Positions 18,203 through 27,870 are shown, numbered from the stretch's first letter. The stretch is DNA of 64,000 nucleotides from Fructilactobacillus ixorae (GCF_024029915.1 NZ_CP097478.1:1116001-1180000); one strand, 5' to 3'. A program made the numbers and translations. The notes: generated from the letters alone by a model not told the origin.

Positions 18203-18243
18203 GAAAAGCGGACGTTAAGTTTTCCTTAACGCCGCTTTTTTTG
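18203..18243 (+). terminator. Rho-independent terminator of the betaine operon
   Basis: AAAAGCGG-CGTTAAG pairs with CTTAACG-CCGCTTTTTTT. Confidence 0.9.
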
Positions 18244-18285
18244 GTAAGATAGCCAGTAACCTAACCAATGAAAGAAGGAATTAGT

Positions 18286-20205
18286 ATGGTACAAGCAGCT
18301 TTCCCCGTTAACCAAGCGGAAATTAAAACGAACCTCTACGACGCCGTCAACGGTGCCAGGGTTAAACAGGCTAAGATTCCCGCTGACCACTCGTCGGTCG
18401 GCGGCTTCATGGACCTGGTCGATGACATCGACAAAACCCTGATGCACGACTCCGATGCCTTGGCGCAGGGTGACTTAGACGTCCCGACTCCCGAAATGAG
18501 TGAATACGTCAAGTTCTACCGGCAGGCGATGGACTTTACCCGCCGCGACGCCGAAGGTGCCACTCCCCTTCGGCCCCGCTTAAAACGGATCGAAGGACTG
18601 GCCGACTATGCCGACCTCAACCAACAACTAGCAGACCTCGTACTGCAGGGCTACCCGACCCCGGTTAGCTTCGACATCGATGCCGACATGAAGAACGCCC
18701 AGGTCAACGCCCTCTTTGCGAGTGGTCCGGGGCTCTTTCTGCCGGACAAAACCTACTACGAACCCGAAAACCAGGCCTACACCCAACTGATGCCCGTCTT
18801 TACCAAGATGAGTGAACAGTTGCTAACCATGGCGGGCTACTCAGCCCCGGAGGCCCAGAAACTTGTAGCGGCAGCCAAGGACTTTGATGCCCAAATTGCC
18901 CCCCACGTGAAGTCCGCCGAAGAAGCCGCTGATTACAGTAAGACTTACAACCCGTACACGACCGCTGAACTAGCGGCCAGTACGAACGCGGTCAACTTGC
19001 AACAGACCGTCCGGGGCTTAGTCGGCGCCGTCCCGGAGAAAATCATCGTGACGGAACCGGACTACTTTACCCACCTAAACGACCTGCTAACGGACGCAAA
19101 CTTTGACAACCTGAAGGCCTGGATGCTGGTAAAGACGGTCAACGGGCTCGCCGGGTCCCTCTCCGAAGCCTTCCGGCAGGTCGGCGGGCAGTTCAGTCGG
19201 GCCCTCTCCGGGAAAAAGGAAGCCGTTAAACCCGAAAAAGCAGCCTTCTACCTCGCTTCTGGGACCTTTAAACATGTGGTCGGAGACTACTACGGAAAAC
19301 GTTACTTTGGACCAGAAGCCAAGGCCGACGTCCACCACATGGTTGAAAAAATGATCGGCATTTACCAACAACGACTCACTGATAACCAGTGGTTGAGTGC
19401 CGAAACAAAGGCCATGGCGATCAAGAAGTTGAAACGACTCGGAATTCAAGTTGGCTATCCAGACATCATCGAGCCAATTTACTACCAGTTCAAGGTTGAC
19501 GAAAAGGCGAGCCTCCTTGCCAACCTGCTCCACTTTGACTACCTCGAAACAAAGGACATGTTCTCCAAGTGGAACAAACCGGTCGCTCGGGATAAGTGGG
19601 AAATGAGCGCGAACACGGTGAACGCCTACTACCATCCGTTTAAAAACATCATCGTGTTCCCAGCGGCGATCCTCCAGGCTCCCTTCTACAGTCTCGACCA
19701 GTCGGCGAGTGCTAACTACGGGGGCATCGGAGCCGTGATTGCCCACGAAATCTCGCACGCCTTTGATAACAACGGTGCCCTCTTTGATGAATCTGGGAAC
19801 CTGAACAACTGGTGGACGGACGCCGACCGCCAGCACTTCACCCAGCTCGCCCAACAGATGATCAATGAATTCGACGGGTTGCCGTATGCCGGGGGGCAAG
19901 TCAACGGGAAGCTGACCGTTTCAGAAAACATCGCAGACGCCGGGGGACTTAGTTGTGCCGAAGCGGCCACGAAGGAAGAACCGGAGGCCGATCTCTACGA
20001 GTTCTTCACGAACTGGGCCCGGATCTGGCGCATGAAGGCAACAGCGGAATATCAACAACTGTTACTGACGATTGACGTCCACGCGCCCGGTCCATTGCGG
20101 GCGACCGTGCAGGTGAAAAACCTCGACGACTTCTACACCACCTTTGACATCCAACCCAGTGATGCCATGTACCTTGAACCAGATAAACGCGTCCAAATTT
20201 GGTAA
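18286..20205 (+). CDS. pepO: M13 family endopeptidase PepO
   Basis: This 639-residue neprilysin-type zinc metallopeptidase has no signal peptide, so it is probably cytoplasmic, cleaving oligopeptides brought in by the Opp system. The zinc site IAHEISHAFDNNGA is near residue 485 and the third ligand ENIADAGGLSCA near 550. The substrate-binding NAYYHPFKN segment and the C-terminal sequence ending RVQIW are family-like. I chose the ATG at 18286, which has AGAAGGAA upstream, over the one at 18268. Confidence 0.9.
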   Translation: MVQAAFPVNQAEIKTNLYDAVNGARVKQAKIPADHSSVGGFMDLVDDIDKTLMHDSDALAQGDLDVPTPEMSEYVKFYRQAMDFTRRDAEGATPLRPRLKRIEGLADYADLNQQLADLVLQGYPTPVSFDIDADMKNAQVNALFASGPGLFLPDKTYYEPENQAYTQLMPVFTKMSEQLLTMAGYSAPEAQKLVAAAKDFDAQIAPHVKSAEEAADYSKTYNPYTTAELAASTNAVNLQQTVRGLVGAVPEKIIVTEPDYFTHLNDLLTDANFDNLKAWMLVKTVNGLAGSLSEAFRQVGGQFSRALSGKKEAVKPEKAAFYLASGTFKHVVGDYYGKRYFGPEAKADVHHMVEKMIGIYQQRLTDNQWLSAETKAMAIKKLKRLGIQVGYPDIIEPIYYQFKVDEKASLLANLLHFDYLETKDMFSKWNKPVARDKWEMSANTVNAYYHPFKNIIVFPAAILQAPFYSLDQSASANYGGIGAVIAHEISHAFDNNGALFDESGNLNNWWTDADRQHFTQLAQQMINEFDGLPYAGGQVNGKLTVSENIADAGGLSCAEAATKEEPEADLYEFFTNWARIWRMKATAEYQQLLLTIDVHAPGPLRATVQVKNLDDFYTTFDIQPSDAMYLEPDKRVQIW

Positions 20206-20206
20206 G

Positions 20207-20240
20207 CAAAAAGCCCACTGACACCAGTCAGCGGGCTTTT
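20207..20240. terminator. Bidirectional terminator
   Basis: AAAAGCCC.CTGAC / GTCAG.GGGCTTTT hairpin between two convergent genes. Confidence 0.85.
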
Positions 20241-20246
20241 GCCTTG

Positions 20247-21188
20247 TTATTCGTTAAATAAGAAGCGGTTAATGATGCGTTCAGAAACCTGATTGTCTAA
20301 GATCTGGGAGTGCTCCGCCATCGGACCAGTCAGCCGGAGCGACTCATAGTTTTTGGTCGGAACAAGGTGCTGCAATGCCGTCGCCGACTTGGCTGACACC
20401 CGTCCGTCGGAGTTCGTCCGTTTGTCGATCACCCCGTAGATGTTAAGCACCTGCGTATTTTGCTCTAAATGCTTCGCCATCTGTTTTAATTCCGCATAGG
20501 ACGGATAGCGGCTGTTAATCGCCTGCTGGCGTTCCAGAGCTTGTTGCCGGAGTAACGCTGGAGTGGGGCCTGCGGGATGCGCCTGGTTAGGCTTGGCCTG
20601 GGTTGGTTGGTTCCCGTTGCCGGGTTGGCCCGGTTGCTGTCTCAGTGGCGGGACGTTGACCGTTACCCCTTGGTACGGACCAGCGACCGACACGAAGTGC
20701 TTTAACTTCATCCGGTTCTGCTTCAGCCCGTAGGTCGTCGCGTTCGTAAAGACCGCAAGGCTTCCCGAACCAAATCCAATCGCATCATACTGTTCGTACT
20801 GATACTTACGGTTTAAATGGCGCAGGATGCGATTTAAGGCCACTGATTGCTCCTTAGTGGTCTTACTCCGGTCACTGAAATTAACCTCTATAATCGGCTG
20901 TTTCGCCTTTAAATTGCCATTGGGGTAGTAGTTAATCTGACCATCACTCAACACGTCGATGTGCATGGCAACGGAACCGCCAGAGCGACTCGCCGTCGTC
21001 ACCAAGTGCCGAGCCGCGGTTGACGTGCGGTTTTGGTCGGACACAAACATGATGGGTGCCTGCTGGGGTTTGTGCAACTTGCTCGGGGTAAAGCTACCGT
21101 AGTGAACGTAACAAAAACCTAAGAAAGCGGCAGTTAAGCCAATGACAAGGACCACGAAGTCCCATTTATGAAATATTTTTTTGTTCAA
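20247..21188 (-). CDS. DUF915-like alpha/beta hydrolase lacking the nucleophile serine
   Basis: This 313-residue protein has an N-terminal membrane anchor (about 9-27) and an extracellular alpha/beta-hydrolase domain of the DUF915 type. The family elbow normally reads G-H-S-M-G; here the matching strand turn is IGFGSGSLA, so glycine replaces the serine. The later Asp region (NSDGRVS, about 265) and His (EHSQ, about 297) remain. A Pro/Gln/Asn-rich insertion (about 180-210) interrupts the fold. It may be a catalytically dead surface protein, or the neighbouring serine may substitute. The promoter lies upstream of 21188; there is no operon partner. Confidence 0.7.
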   Translation of the reverse strand: MNKKIFHKWDFVVLVIGLTAAFLGFCYVHYGSFTPSKLHKPQQAPIMFVSDQNRTSTAARHLVTTASRSGGSVAMHIDVLSDGQINYYPNGNLKAKQPIIEVNFSDRSKTTKEQSVALNRILRHLNRKYQYEQYDAIGFGSGSLAVFTNATTYGLKQNRMKLKHFVSVAGPYQGVTVNVPPLRQQPGQPGNGNQPTQAKPNQAHPAGPTPALLRQQALERQQAINSRYPSYAELKQMAKHLEQNTQVLNIYGVIDKRTNSDGRVSAKSATALQHLVPTKNYESLRLTGPMAEHSQILDNQVSERIINRFLFNE

Positions 21189-21344
21189 AAAATCACCTTT
21201 TACATTAGTTTCGACTAAAAGTGTCTATGCTTATCTTACCACAGATCATTACGAAGCCCCTAGTTGAACCAGGCAAGAATTGCATTTTTCACTAATTAAT
21301 TATTTAATAGGTAGGAGACAAATATTTTGGAGGTCAGATTAATC

Positions 21345-21860
21345 ATGGAAGTAGTTATTGGAATTTTAGGCTTTATCGGAGATTGGCTACTCTTCATCTT
21401 TCCCCTCTACCAGGGCCAAATGGAGCTGATGGAGTCAAACTCCGTGTTTGCCAAGTATCAAATCAAGGGCCACAAACCCAAAAACGCCAGCTTGTTGGAA
21501 TGGATGATTCCCCCCCTCCTGTTCCGGCGGATTAAACGCACGGCGGGCAAGGCGCAAATCAATGATCTGATTAATAACAAAGAAGACTTTCAAAACTTCT
21601 ACAGCTTTTATAACAAAGGGCTCGCGTGGTACTTCGTGTCCTACGCCGGCTTTTTAAACGGGGTCTGTTCCACGTACGAACTAATCATCGAAAAGCTCGC
21701 CCTCGGTCGAATCGGAATCGTGATCTTTATCGTGGTCAGCCTGCTCATCTTCTTCGCGGGTCACTACTTCGTTAGTTACCTAACCAGTGGCAAACGGGAA
21801 AAACGCTTCATCAAGCGAATGCTCCCGATCGTCAAAAACACGATTAAGAATAAACAATAG
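21345..21860 (+). CDS. Hypothetical membrane protein
   Basis: A 171-residue protein that I do not recognise. It has a hydrophobic N-terminus (about 1-22), a basic amphipathic middle, and two further membrane segments (about 95-115 and 125-147), ending in a strongly basic cytoplasmic tail. The start is uncertain. ATG 21345 has GGAGG 12 bases upstream, whereas a TTG at 21327 has GTAGGAG 10 bases upstream. The gene is about 100 bases before the methionine aminopeptidase gene and is probably separate from it. Confidence 0.6.
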   Translation: MEVVIGILGFIGDWLLFIFPLYQGQMELMESNSVFAKYQIKGHKPKNASLLEWMIPPLLFRRIKRTAGKAQINDLINNKEDFQNFYSFYNKGLAWYFVSYAGFLNGVCSTYELIIEKLALGRIGIVIFIVVSLLIFFAGHYFVSYLTSGKREKRFIKRMLPIVKNTIKNKQ

Positions 21861-21967
21861 CAGTAAGCGGTGCCTCGACGGCGTGAGAACCCGAACCGCC
21901 ACATTCGTGGTATAGTGATGATAGCGACTCAGAAGCACTACTGCACTAGCACCAAAGGAGAACAACA

Positions 21968-22759
21968 TTGATAACTTTAAAATCAGAACGTGAAATTAAG
22001 AAAATGGCCGAATCCGGCGCCGTCCTAGCGGGGGTTCACAAAGGCCTGCAAAAGTTAATTAAGCCGGGCTTAGATACCTGGGAAATCGAAGAATTCGCGG
22101 ATAAATACATCACCGACCACGGGGCGACCCCGTCTGAAAAGGGCTTTGACGGCTACAAGTTTGGAACCTGTATCTCGATCAACGACGAAGTGGCCCACGG
22201 CATCCCCCGCAAGGGCTTGAAGCTCAAGTCCGGGGACCTCGTCAAGGTCGACATGTGTGTCAACAAGGACGGCTTTGAAAGTGACTCCTGCTGGACGTAT
22301 GCCGTGGGTAAGATTAGTCCTGAAGCCCAAAAACTAATGGACGTCACCAAGGAAGCCCTGTACAAGGGAATCGACCAGGCCCAAGTTGGCAACCGGATTG
22401 GTGACATTGGCTACGCCATCGAACACTACGTCGAAAACGAAAACCACATGGGCGACGTGCGGGAACTAATCGGTCACGGCATCCAACCCACGATTCACGA
22501 AGACCCAGCCGTTCCGGCCTACGGAGAAAAAGGCCGTGGGCTACGGCTACGGCCTGGCATGACGATCACGATTGAACCGATGGTGACGCTCGGGGGCTGG
22601 CGAATCAAAGACCGCTTCGACGACAAAGATGACTGGACCTATTACGTTACCGAAGACGGTTCCCTCTCAGCCCAGTATGAACACACCCTGGCGATTACGG
22701 AAGACGGCCCAAAGATTCTGACGTCGCAGGATCCGGAGGCAGATGCGAAGTATTTGTAA
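21968..22759 (+). CDS. map: Type I methionine aminopeptidase
   Basis: This 263-residue enzyme removes the initiator methionine from nascent proteins using a dinuclear metal site. Metal ligands are visible: Asp in VKVDMCV (about 98) and in ESDSCW (about 109), His in GHGIQPTIHEDP (about 173), and Glu in TIEPMV (about 206) and in YEHTLAI (about 238). Translation most likely starts at TTG 21968, with AAAGGAG six bases upstream, because no ATG is available. The gene ends about 50 bases before an IS3-type element. Confidence 0.9.
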   Translation: MITLKSEREIKKMAESGAVLAGVHKGLQKLIKPGLDTWEIEEFADKYITDHGATPSEKGFDGYKFGTCISINDEVAHGIPRKGLKLKSGDLVKVDMCVNKDGFESDSCWTYAVGKISPEAQKLMDVTKEALYKGIDQAQVGNRIGDIGYAIEHYVENENHMGDVRELIGHGIQPTIHEDPAVPAYGEKGRGLRLRPGMTITIEPMVTLGGWRIKDRFDDKDDWTYYVTEDGSLSAQYEHTLAITEDGPKILTSQDPEADAKYL

Positions 22760-22818
22760 GATTGAATTAATAATAAGTATAGAAAAAAGCTTCTTTACTA
22801 GTTTTTATATAATGAGCT

Positions 22819-22860
22819 ATACCCCATAAATTAAAGTTTTTACTTTAACCTATGGGGTAT
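22819..22860 (+). promoter_or_regulatory. Stem-loop at the left IS end, terminator-like
   Basis: ATACCCCATA pairs with TATGGGGTAT. Inside it, after a two-base mismatch on each side, TTAAAGT pairs with ACTTTAA, leaving a TTTT loop. Five T residues follow, and the OrfA ATG comes immediately after. The structure would end or hide incoming transcripts and so shield the element from outside transcription. Confidence 0.6.
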
Positions 22861-22865
22861 TTTTT

Positions 22866-23369
22866 ATGACTAAAATTTCAAAACAAATGAAGTATAAAGC
22901 AATGATGCAGTATTTTTATGAAAACAAGTCTCGTAGATATATAAGAGAAAAATATGTATTCAATAGTATGGCACTTAGAATGTTAATCAGTGGGTTTAGA
23001 ACCTTCGGTTCAGATGTATTGTTTAAACCACCCCAAGTAACTGCTTCCTTTAGAATCATGCTTACTGAATATAAAATCAGAAATAATGCCTCTTATATTC
23101 AAATAGCTAAAAAATTTGGATATTTAGGAATCGCTCAAATTTATCAATGGGAAAAAATATATCGCCAAAATGGTCAAAATGGGTTATTGTCTTTAAAAAA
23201 AGGACGGGAACCCAAAATGACAAAACAAAAGAAAAACAAGCAAGAATTAACTCCAGAACAAAACAAAATTAAACAATTAGAACAAGAAAATTTAGAGCTT
23301 CGTATTAAAAATAAAGCTTTAAAATTATTCGCCTCGATGAAGCAACCAACCGACAAAAAGCACAAGTAG
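22866..23369 (+). CDS. IS3-family OrfA (helix-turn-helix)
   Basis: A 167-residue basic DNA-binding protein with two helix-turn-helix-like regions (SRRYIREKYVFNS near 20 and YIQIAKKFGYLGIAQIYQWEK near 80). The C-terminus is a leucine-zipper-like coiled coil (about 125-155). The slippery heptamer T TTA AAA lies at 23318-23324 in this frame. A -1 shift there joins OrfA to OrfB to make the transposase. There is no ribosome binding site, because the ATG follows directly on a hairpin and T-run. Confidence 0.85.
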   Translation: MTKISKQMKYKAMMQYFYENKSRRYIREKYVFNSMALRMLISGFRTFGSDVLFKPPQVTASFRIMLTEYKIRNNASYIQIAKKFGYLGIAQIYQWEKIYRQNGQNGLLSLKKGREPKMTKQKKNKQELTPEQNKIKQLEQENLELRIKNKALKLFASMKQPTDKKHK

Positions 23370-23428
23370 TATGCCAACTCGAGGCGGAATTTAGATTAGT
23401 TGATATCTTAAAAGTTGTTCCAATCAAT

Positions 23429-24220
23429 ATGAATACCTTATGTTACTGGAAACGTAAATTTAAAAATTGTAATATCAAAGAAATCAATTTGAATGACTTA
23501 ATCTATCGGATTTGGAGTGAAGATAAACACTTAGGAATCCTACGGATTACTGCTATCCTAAAAAACAAATACCAACTTAAAATTAATCATAAGCGGGTTA
23601 AAAGAATCATGAATGAACTAAATATTTTCGGAATTGGATACACGAAAAAAATTAGGAAATATGATTCTTCCAAGGGACCAGAAGGGAAACGAGTTAAAAA
23701 CAAATTAAACCGTCGGTTTTATAGTAATCGACCATATCAAAAGCTGGTTTCAGATGTAACAGAATTTAAAGTTAAAAACGGAGAAAAGGTTTATTTGGAA
23801 CCAATTATGGATCTATATAACAATCAAATTTTGACTTATTCAATCACAGATGAAAGTCCTGATTTAAAATTTGCAGTTAAACCACTGGAAGATCTTCGGC
23901 TTAAGCTACCTAAAACCGGTTATAAGCTAATGCTTCATACTGATCAGGGTTGGCAATATCGCCATCGACGATGGCGGATGGAGCTTAAAAAAGCTAAAAT
24001 TACACAAAGTATGTCACGAAGAAGTTGTTGCTTAGATAACGCTTGTATTGAGAGTTTCTTCAACAAATTGAAAGTAGAAATTGGCAATCTTAAACAATTC
24101 AATTCCTCTGAGGAATTAATTGTGAAAATCAAAAAATGGATTAATTATTACAACACGGAACGAGTTCAAACAAAATTAGGCGGCTTGTCGCCGATAAAAT
24201 ATCAGAAACAAGCCGCCTAA
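23429..24220 (+). CDS. IS3-family OrfB, DDE transposase
   Basis: An rve-type integrase catalytic domain of 263 residues from the first ATG. The -1 reading frame is open back to the slippery site at 23318, so the real product is most likely an OrfAB fusion. DDE residues are visible in LVSDVTEFKV (Asp), MLHTDQGWQYR (Asp) and NACIESFFNKLK (Glu), followed by YYNTERVQTKLGGLSPIKY, the usual end. The frame is intact, so the element may be active. Confidence 0.85.
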   Translation: MNTLCYWKRKFKNCNIKEINLNDLIYRIWSEDKHLGILRITAILKNKYQLKINHKRVKRIMNELNIFGIGYTKKIRKYDSSKGPEGKRVKNKLNRRFYSNRPYQKLVSDVTEFKVKNGEKVYLEPIMDLYNNQILTYSITDESPDLKFAVKPLEDLRLKLPKTGYKLMLHTDQGWQYRHRRWRMELKKAKITQSMSRRSCCLDNACIESFFNKLKVEIGNLKQFNSSEELIVKIKKWINYYNTERVQTKLGGLSPIKYQKQAA

Positions 24221-24477
24221 TCGCGACAAATATTTACTTTAACTTATGGGGTACACCTCAATTTCTTTTGCTATTTATTTTAAATTGGAGGAAAACCATC
24301 TAATTAGTGAATACGACTATTTAAAGTAATATTTGAGGTAACAAAAAATGATAAAAATATTGTATTTACTTACGCAAATTCTATAATTGTTTCAAACGCT
24401 AAATAAAATAAAAAAATAAAGTAATAACTTACAATGGTATTAACCAAAAAAAACCAGTAAGGAGATATTCCATTTTA

Positions 24478-25325
24478 GCATCTTATGATCGCGGTGCGTT
24501 AACACAATTAGTTAATGAAGGCCTTTCACTTCGTGAAATGACTGATAAAATAGTTTTTTCTAAATCAACGATTCATTATGAACTATCGTGATTAACTACT
24601 TATAATCCAGGATTAACTTAAGCTGATGCAGATTATAAACGGAAAAAATAATGTGGTAGAAAAACCAAATTAACTGTTTCGTTAAAACAAGTTGTGGAGA
24701 ATCAGTTGAAATTAACGTGGTCACCAGCCTTGATTAAACGTTTTTATGGAGTAGATACGGTCACTATTTATAATTGGTTAAACCGCGGTTGGATTGATTT
24801 CAGTTTAGCTTGTTTACCTAATCAAAATGTTAGACGAAAGCGAAAATCAGATAAGCGTGGAACCTTCAAAATCAATCAAACCATTGAAACCAGACCTAAC
24901 GATATTAATGATTGCGGTGACTTAGGTCACTAAGAATTAGATCCAGGTTTATCTGAACGTGGAAAAGCTAAAAACAGTTTAGCAACCTTTGTTGAACGAA
25001 GTTCCAGCTTACTTTGAGCAATTAAAATTTCTGATTGAACTTAATCGTCATTAAACACTGCTTTTGAAAAATTCATGGACATTTTTGGTTCAAACGTTAA
25101 ATCGATTACAGTCGACCACAACAAAGAATTCTATGGTTAATCAGGTATTACAAAGTAAATATAAGGTGGATGTTTATTTCTGTTACGCCTATTCGCCTTA
25201 GGAAAGAGGTAGTAATGAATATTTCAACCGAAGATTACGATGTTTTTTCCCAAAGCAAACTAAATTTGAAAATGTTTCTGATGATGAACTTTTTGAAGCC
25301 TTAGAGTTAATTAATAAGTGGCAGT
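24478..25325 (+). pseudogene. IS30-family transposase remnant
   Basis: Reading across frames recovers an IS30-type order: SYDRGALTQLVNEGLSLREM (N-terminal HTH), then SKSTIHYEL. TVTIYNWLNRG and RRKRKSDKRGTF follow, then GH-stop-ELDPGLSERGKAKN (family GHWELD), then ATFVERSS. Late fragments match the VDHNKEF and YAYSP blocks. At least six in-frame stops and several frame changes are present, so it is dead. The preceding 24261-24477 is AT-rich and holds nothing I recognise. Confidence 0.8.
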
Positions 25326-25395
25326 TAAAAATTCATTATTATTGTACTACAATTACGGTTTTTAAAGACCGTTAGAAATAAATTTGTAATTTGAC

Positions 25396-26994
25396 TTATT
25401 CAAATTTTTCCTCTTCTAACAAATCTATCCATTTCTGTCCTTCATTGTTACATCTAGTATTAGCATTAACTCTTATATATTTTATATTATTTTTTTCTTC
25501 TATTTTTAATTTTTCAGCTAATTTTGTCCTTTTTTTATCTAAATCATCTGAACTAACATCGATAATAACTAACTTCTTTTTAAATCTAGTTATTAAAGTT
25601 CTAATTATACCGTTTATATGTTCGTCATCAGGATGAAACCCAAATCCAACGGAACAAATATAATCAGAGGCTTTTAATCTATCAAAAAAGTCAACATATT
25701 TTTTAAGCATATCGATTGATGTCATTGGCTTTGTTCCACTTTGTGTAAATAATAATGGAACAATTATATGATCATTTTCATCCGATTTATTAACTAATGA
25801 GTTTATATATGGATCATAGTAAATATCTACACCTCCATTTAAAAAAAGTATATTTTTTTTATCTTTGTCTTCTTTACCTTCATTCAAAGCTTCATCAATA
25901 AAATTACTATAATTAGTTGTCGCAATAACATTAATTAAAGATGAATGATCATGTAAATCTGAGTAGTAACCACCCTTATTTATTCTCATGTGCTTAGACT
26001 TTTTTTCTATATAATCTCTAACAGTGTAAAGAAACACTACGATTTTAGAAAACTTTGCCCACTCGTTTTTAGGGTTATATAAATAATGCCAATTTGAATC
26101 AATCAACGTTTTATAATCAATAACATCAGCATATATTTGTTCAACTATTTTATAAGCTACTTTAATAATTGGATCTGGATATAATTTATCATCATAGCTT
26201 TCAGAGAGTAAATTAAGTCCAGCAATACCAGCAGCATCATAATTAATATTTAGAGTACCTCCGAGATCATCGAAAAAATCAAGATTTAATTCATTTTTTT
26301 CAAAAACAGATTCTTCAGTTTGTCTTGAAATATTTTCACTCAATGCTCCAAGCTGTAATTGGAAAATTGCAGTTAAAAGATCCCTTAAAAAATTTTTAAT
26401 ATTTATTGAGTCATTAAAATCGTTATATTTATAGTAGAATATAAGCATCCCAAAGTAATCACTTTCAAACAATTCATTTCCATCATCAAAAAATTTATCA
26501 TATTAAATAAGTTGAGATAAATGCATATTCTCTATTTTAATTTTATGTCCTTTATCGTCTTCTTTATCTTTTAACTTTTCTGCAATAATTTTTTTAAATT
26601 TATCTGTCTGGCTGATACTATCAGAATTATTATCATTGTCATTTTCAGTAAATACATCTTTAATAGCTTTTTGTGCCAGAGTATCAAAATTATTTATTTT
26701 TTCTATTATTAATTTTCTGTTATTCCCAATAGTATCTTTAATTATTGTATTGAATACAGATTTCCCATAGGATGATATACTTTTCTTTCCATAATCTTTA
26801 GGTAACCATGTTGATGCGTAATTTGAGCTAGCATTAACATTTTCCCTCATTGTTCTTAATTTATCTTTACTTTCAGTTACCGGTTGTCGAAATATATCTA
26901 ATGCAAACTTACTTCCACTAGGCATACCATAACTCATTTCAGCACCTGCCCCGAAAAGAAAACCTATTTTTTTATTTGAGTTATTAGAATACAT
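25396..26994 (-). pseudogene. SIR2-like protein interrupted by one in-frame stop
   Basis: A 532-codon frame reads straight through except for a single TAA at 26503-26505. The start is ATG 26994 with GGAGG six bases before. The N-terminus has the SIR2-type nucleotide loop FLFGAGAEMSYGMPSG. Further on, TTNYSNF matches the family TTNxD region, LNGGVDIYYDP stands in the usual histidine-glycine segment, and VGFGFHPDDEHING matches the GxSxxD region. Proteins of this class deplete NAD+ or act as nucleotide-sensing effectors in anti-phage systems. It sits beside IS remnants and a type I modification locus. The 359-residue part after the stop has no good start site. DNA is about 30% GC. Confidence 0.7.
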
Positions 26995-27070
26995 CAAATC
27001 CTCCATGAATTTATTCTAAAAATATATTTTATTTTTAATAATATAATTATATGACTAATTTTAACATTGT

Positions 27071-27315
27071 TTATGCAACTTGCTTAAAATATCCAAAAAT
27101 TGGGTACTTACTATTTTCCGCATATCGGGTAGCCACCGGAGTAGCATAAAGATTTATTCCATCCTTTTTAAACATTTCCAAAGCTGAAATTAGATTCATC
27201 AAATCTTCCACTTTTGCCACTTCTGAATTCTGATTTGCATAGTTCAATTGTAACGTCCGAACCTTGTATTGTTCCGTCTTGAATACAATACTAATTATAA
27301 AATTTTCATATAAAA
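27071..27315 (-). pseudogene. DUF2922-like small gene with early frameshift
   Basis: AGGAGG precedes ATG AAA ATT TTA TAA. One base out of frame, the reading continues as ISIVFKTEQYKVRTLQL and on to a proper stop at 27071. The pattern L.F.T...K.R.L.LNYA and the total length of about 75 residues resemble DUF2922. A one-base shift right after the start appears to have broken it. It follows the DUF1659-like remnant on the same strand. Confidence 0.5.
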
Positions 27316-27324
27316 TCCTCCTGT

Positions 27325-27470
27325 TTACGCCGTATCGCCGGTTAGTTCCGCTAAAATCTCCCCAAACTCACTTGGTAAGCAGTTAGATCATCAGTAAGGT
27401 TTTCAAAACCACGTCGCATTCCTTTTTAGTGTCCTAATCCTACCATCGTGTACGTTGCAGTCGTTTTTAA
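27325..27470 (-). pseudogene. DUF1659-like small gene remnant
   Basis: Minus-strand reading gives TYTMVGLGH, a stop, then KGMRRGFENLTDDLTAYQVS, a frame change, then GEILAELTGDTA and a stop. The arrangement resembles the roughly 50-70 residue DUF1659 family, which commonly precedes DUF2922. Both a nonsense and a frameshift lesion are present. Confidence 0.45.
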
Positions 27471-27870
27471 CCAACTTTTCTTCTCATAAATGTGTTACCC
27501 AGAATTGAAATTAATTTTTGTTGGATGCTTTTCCACCATTGATAAAAAGTTTTGCGAGATACCTTTAGTTCTGCGGAAATTAACAAAATCGTTTTTCCAT
27601 CTATATACAATAACTGTAATAATCGTTGTTCATGATCAGTTAGATGACTTAATACCAGTTCAAGATAAATTTTAGTATCCAAGTCATCTTGAGCATGATT
27701 ATTAAAGGCAAGGTTGCCCAGAAAGCTTCTGCCAGCTTGGAATGACATTCAAACCCATTCTTTGCCAACCACGTTGCCGACTTGTTAATTACTGAAAATG
27801 CGTCCGTAGCAAGGCAAGGGCAACGGCGAAAACAGCTCCGTAAATTCAAACGGTTCGCGTCCTGCCCACT
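27467..27870 (-). pseudogene. Sigma-70-like factor remnant (region 4 preserved)
   Basis: The last 80 codons (27467-27748) encode YLELVLSHLTDHEQRLLQLL followed by LKVSRKTFYQWWKSIQQKL, a sigma region 4 helix-turn-helix like those of small lactobacillar sigma-70 family factors. Upstream, the frame is broken by stops around 27749 and 27800. Only short pieces of coding-like sequence remain toward 27870, so the N-terminal sigma-2 domain is missing. It heads the decayed DUF1659/DUF2922 genes. Confidence 0.55.

Larger units (their letters stand above)
22813..24260 (+). mobile_element. Complete IS3-family insertion sequence (1,448 bp)
   Basis: The element is bounded by imperfect terminal inverted repeats of about 25 bases that begin TGAG and share the core TACCCCATAA.TTAAAGT. 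The left repeat is at 22813-22837 and the right repeat ends at 24260. TG...CA termini are usual for IS3-family elements. It encodes OrfA and OrfB in a -1 frameshift arrangement. The bases on either side (TAA and ATT) do not form a clear target duplication. Its composition is far more AT-rich than the map gene next door. Confidence 0.85.

Noticed and set aside
19087..19899. Long minus-strand frame of 270 codons inside pepO
   Set aside because: Antisense of a well-supported peptidase gene in GC-rich codons; no start site and no family resemblance.
22800..24270. Target-site duplication around the IS3 element
   Set aside because: The three bases flanking each end (TAA and ATT) differ; none can be claimed.
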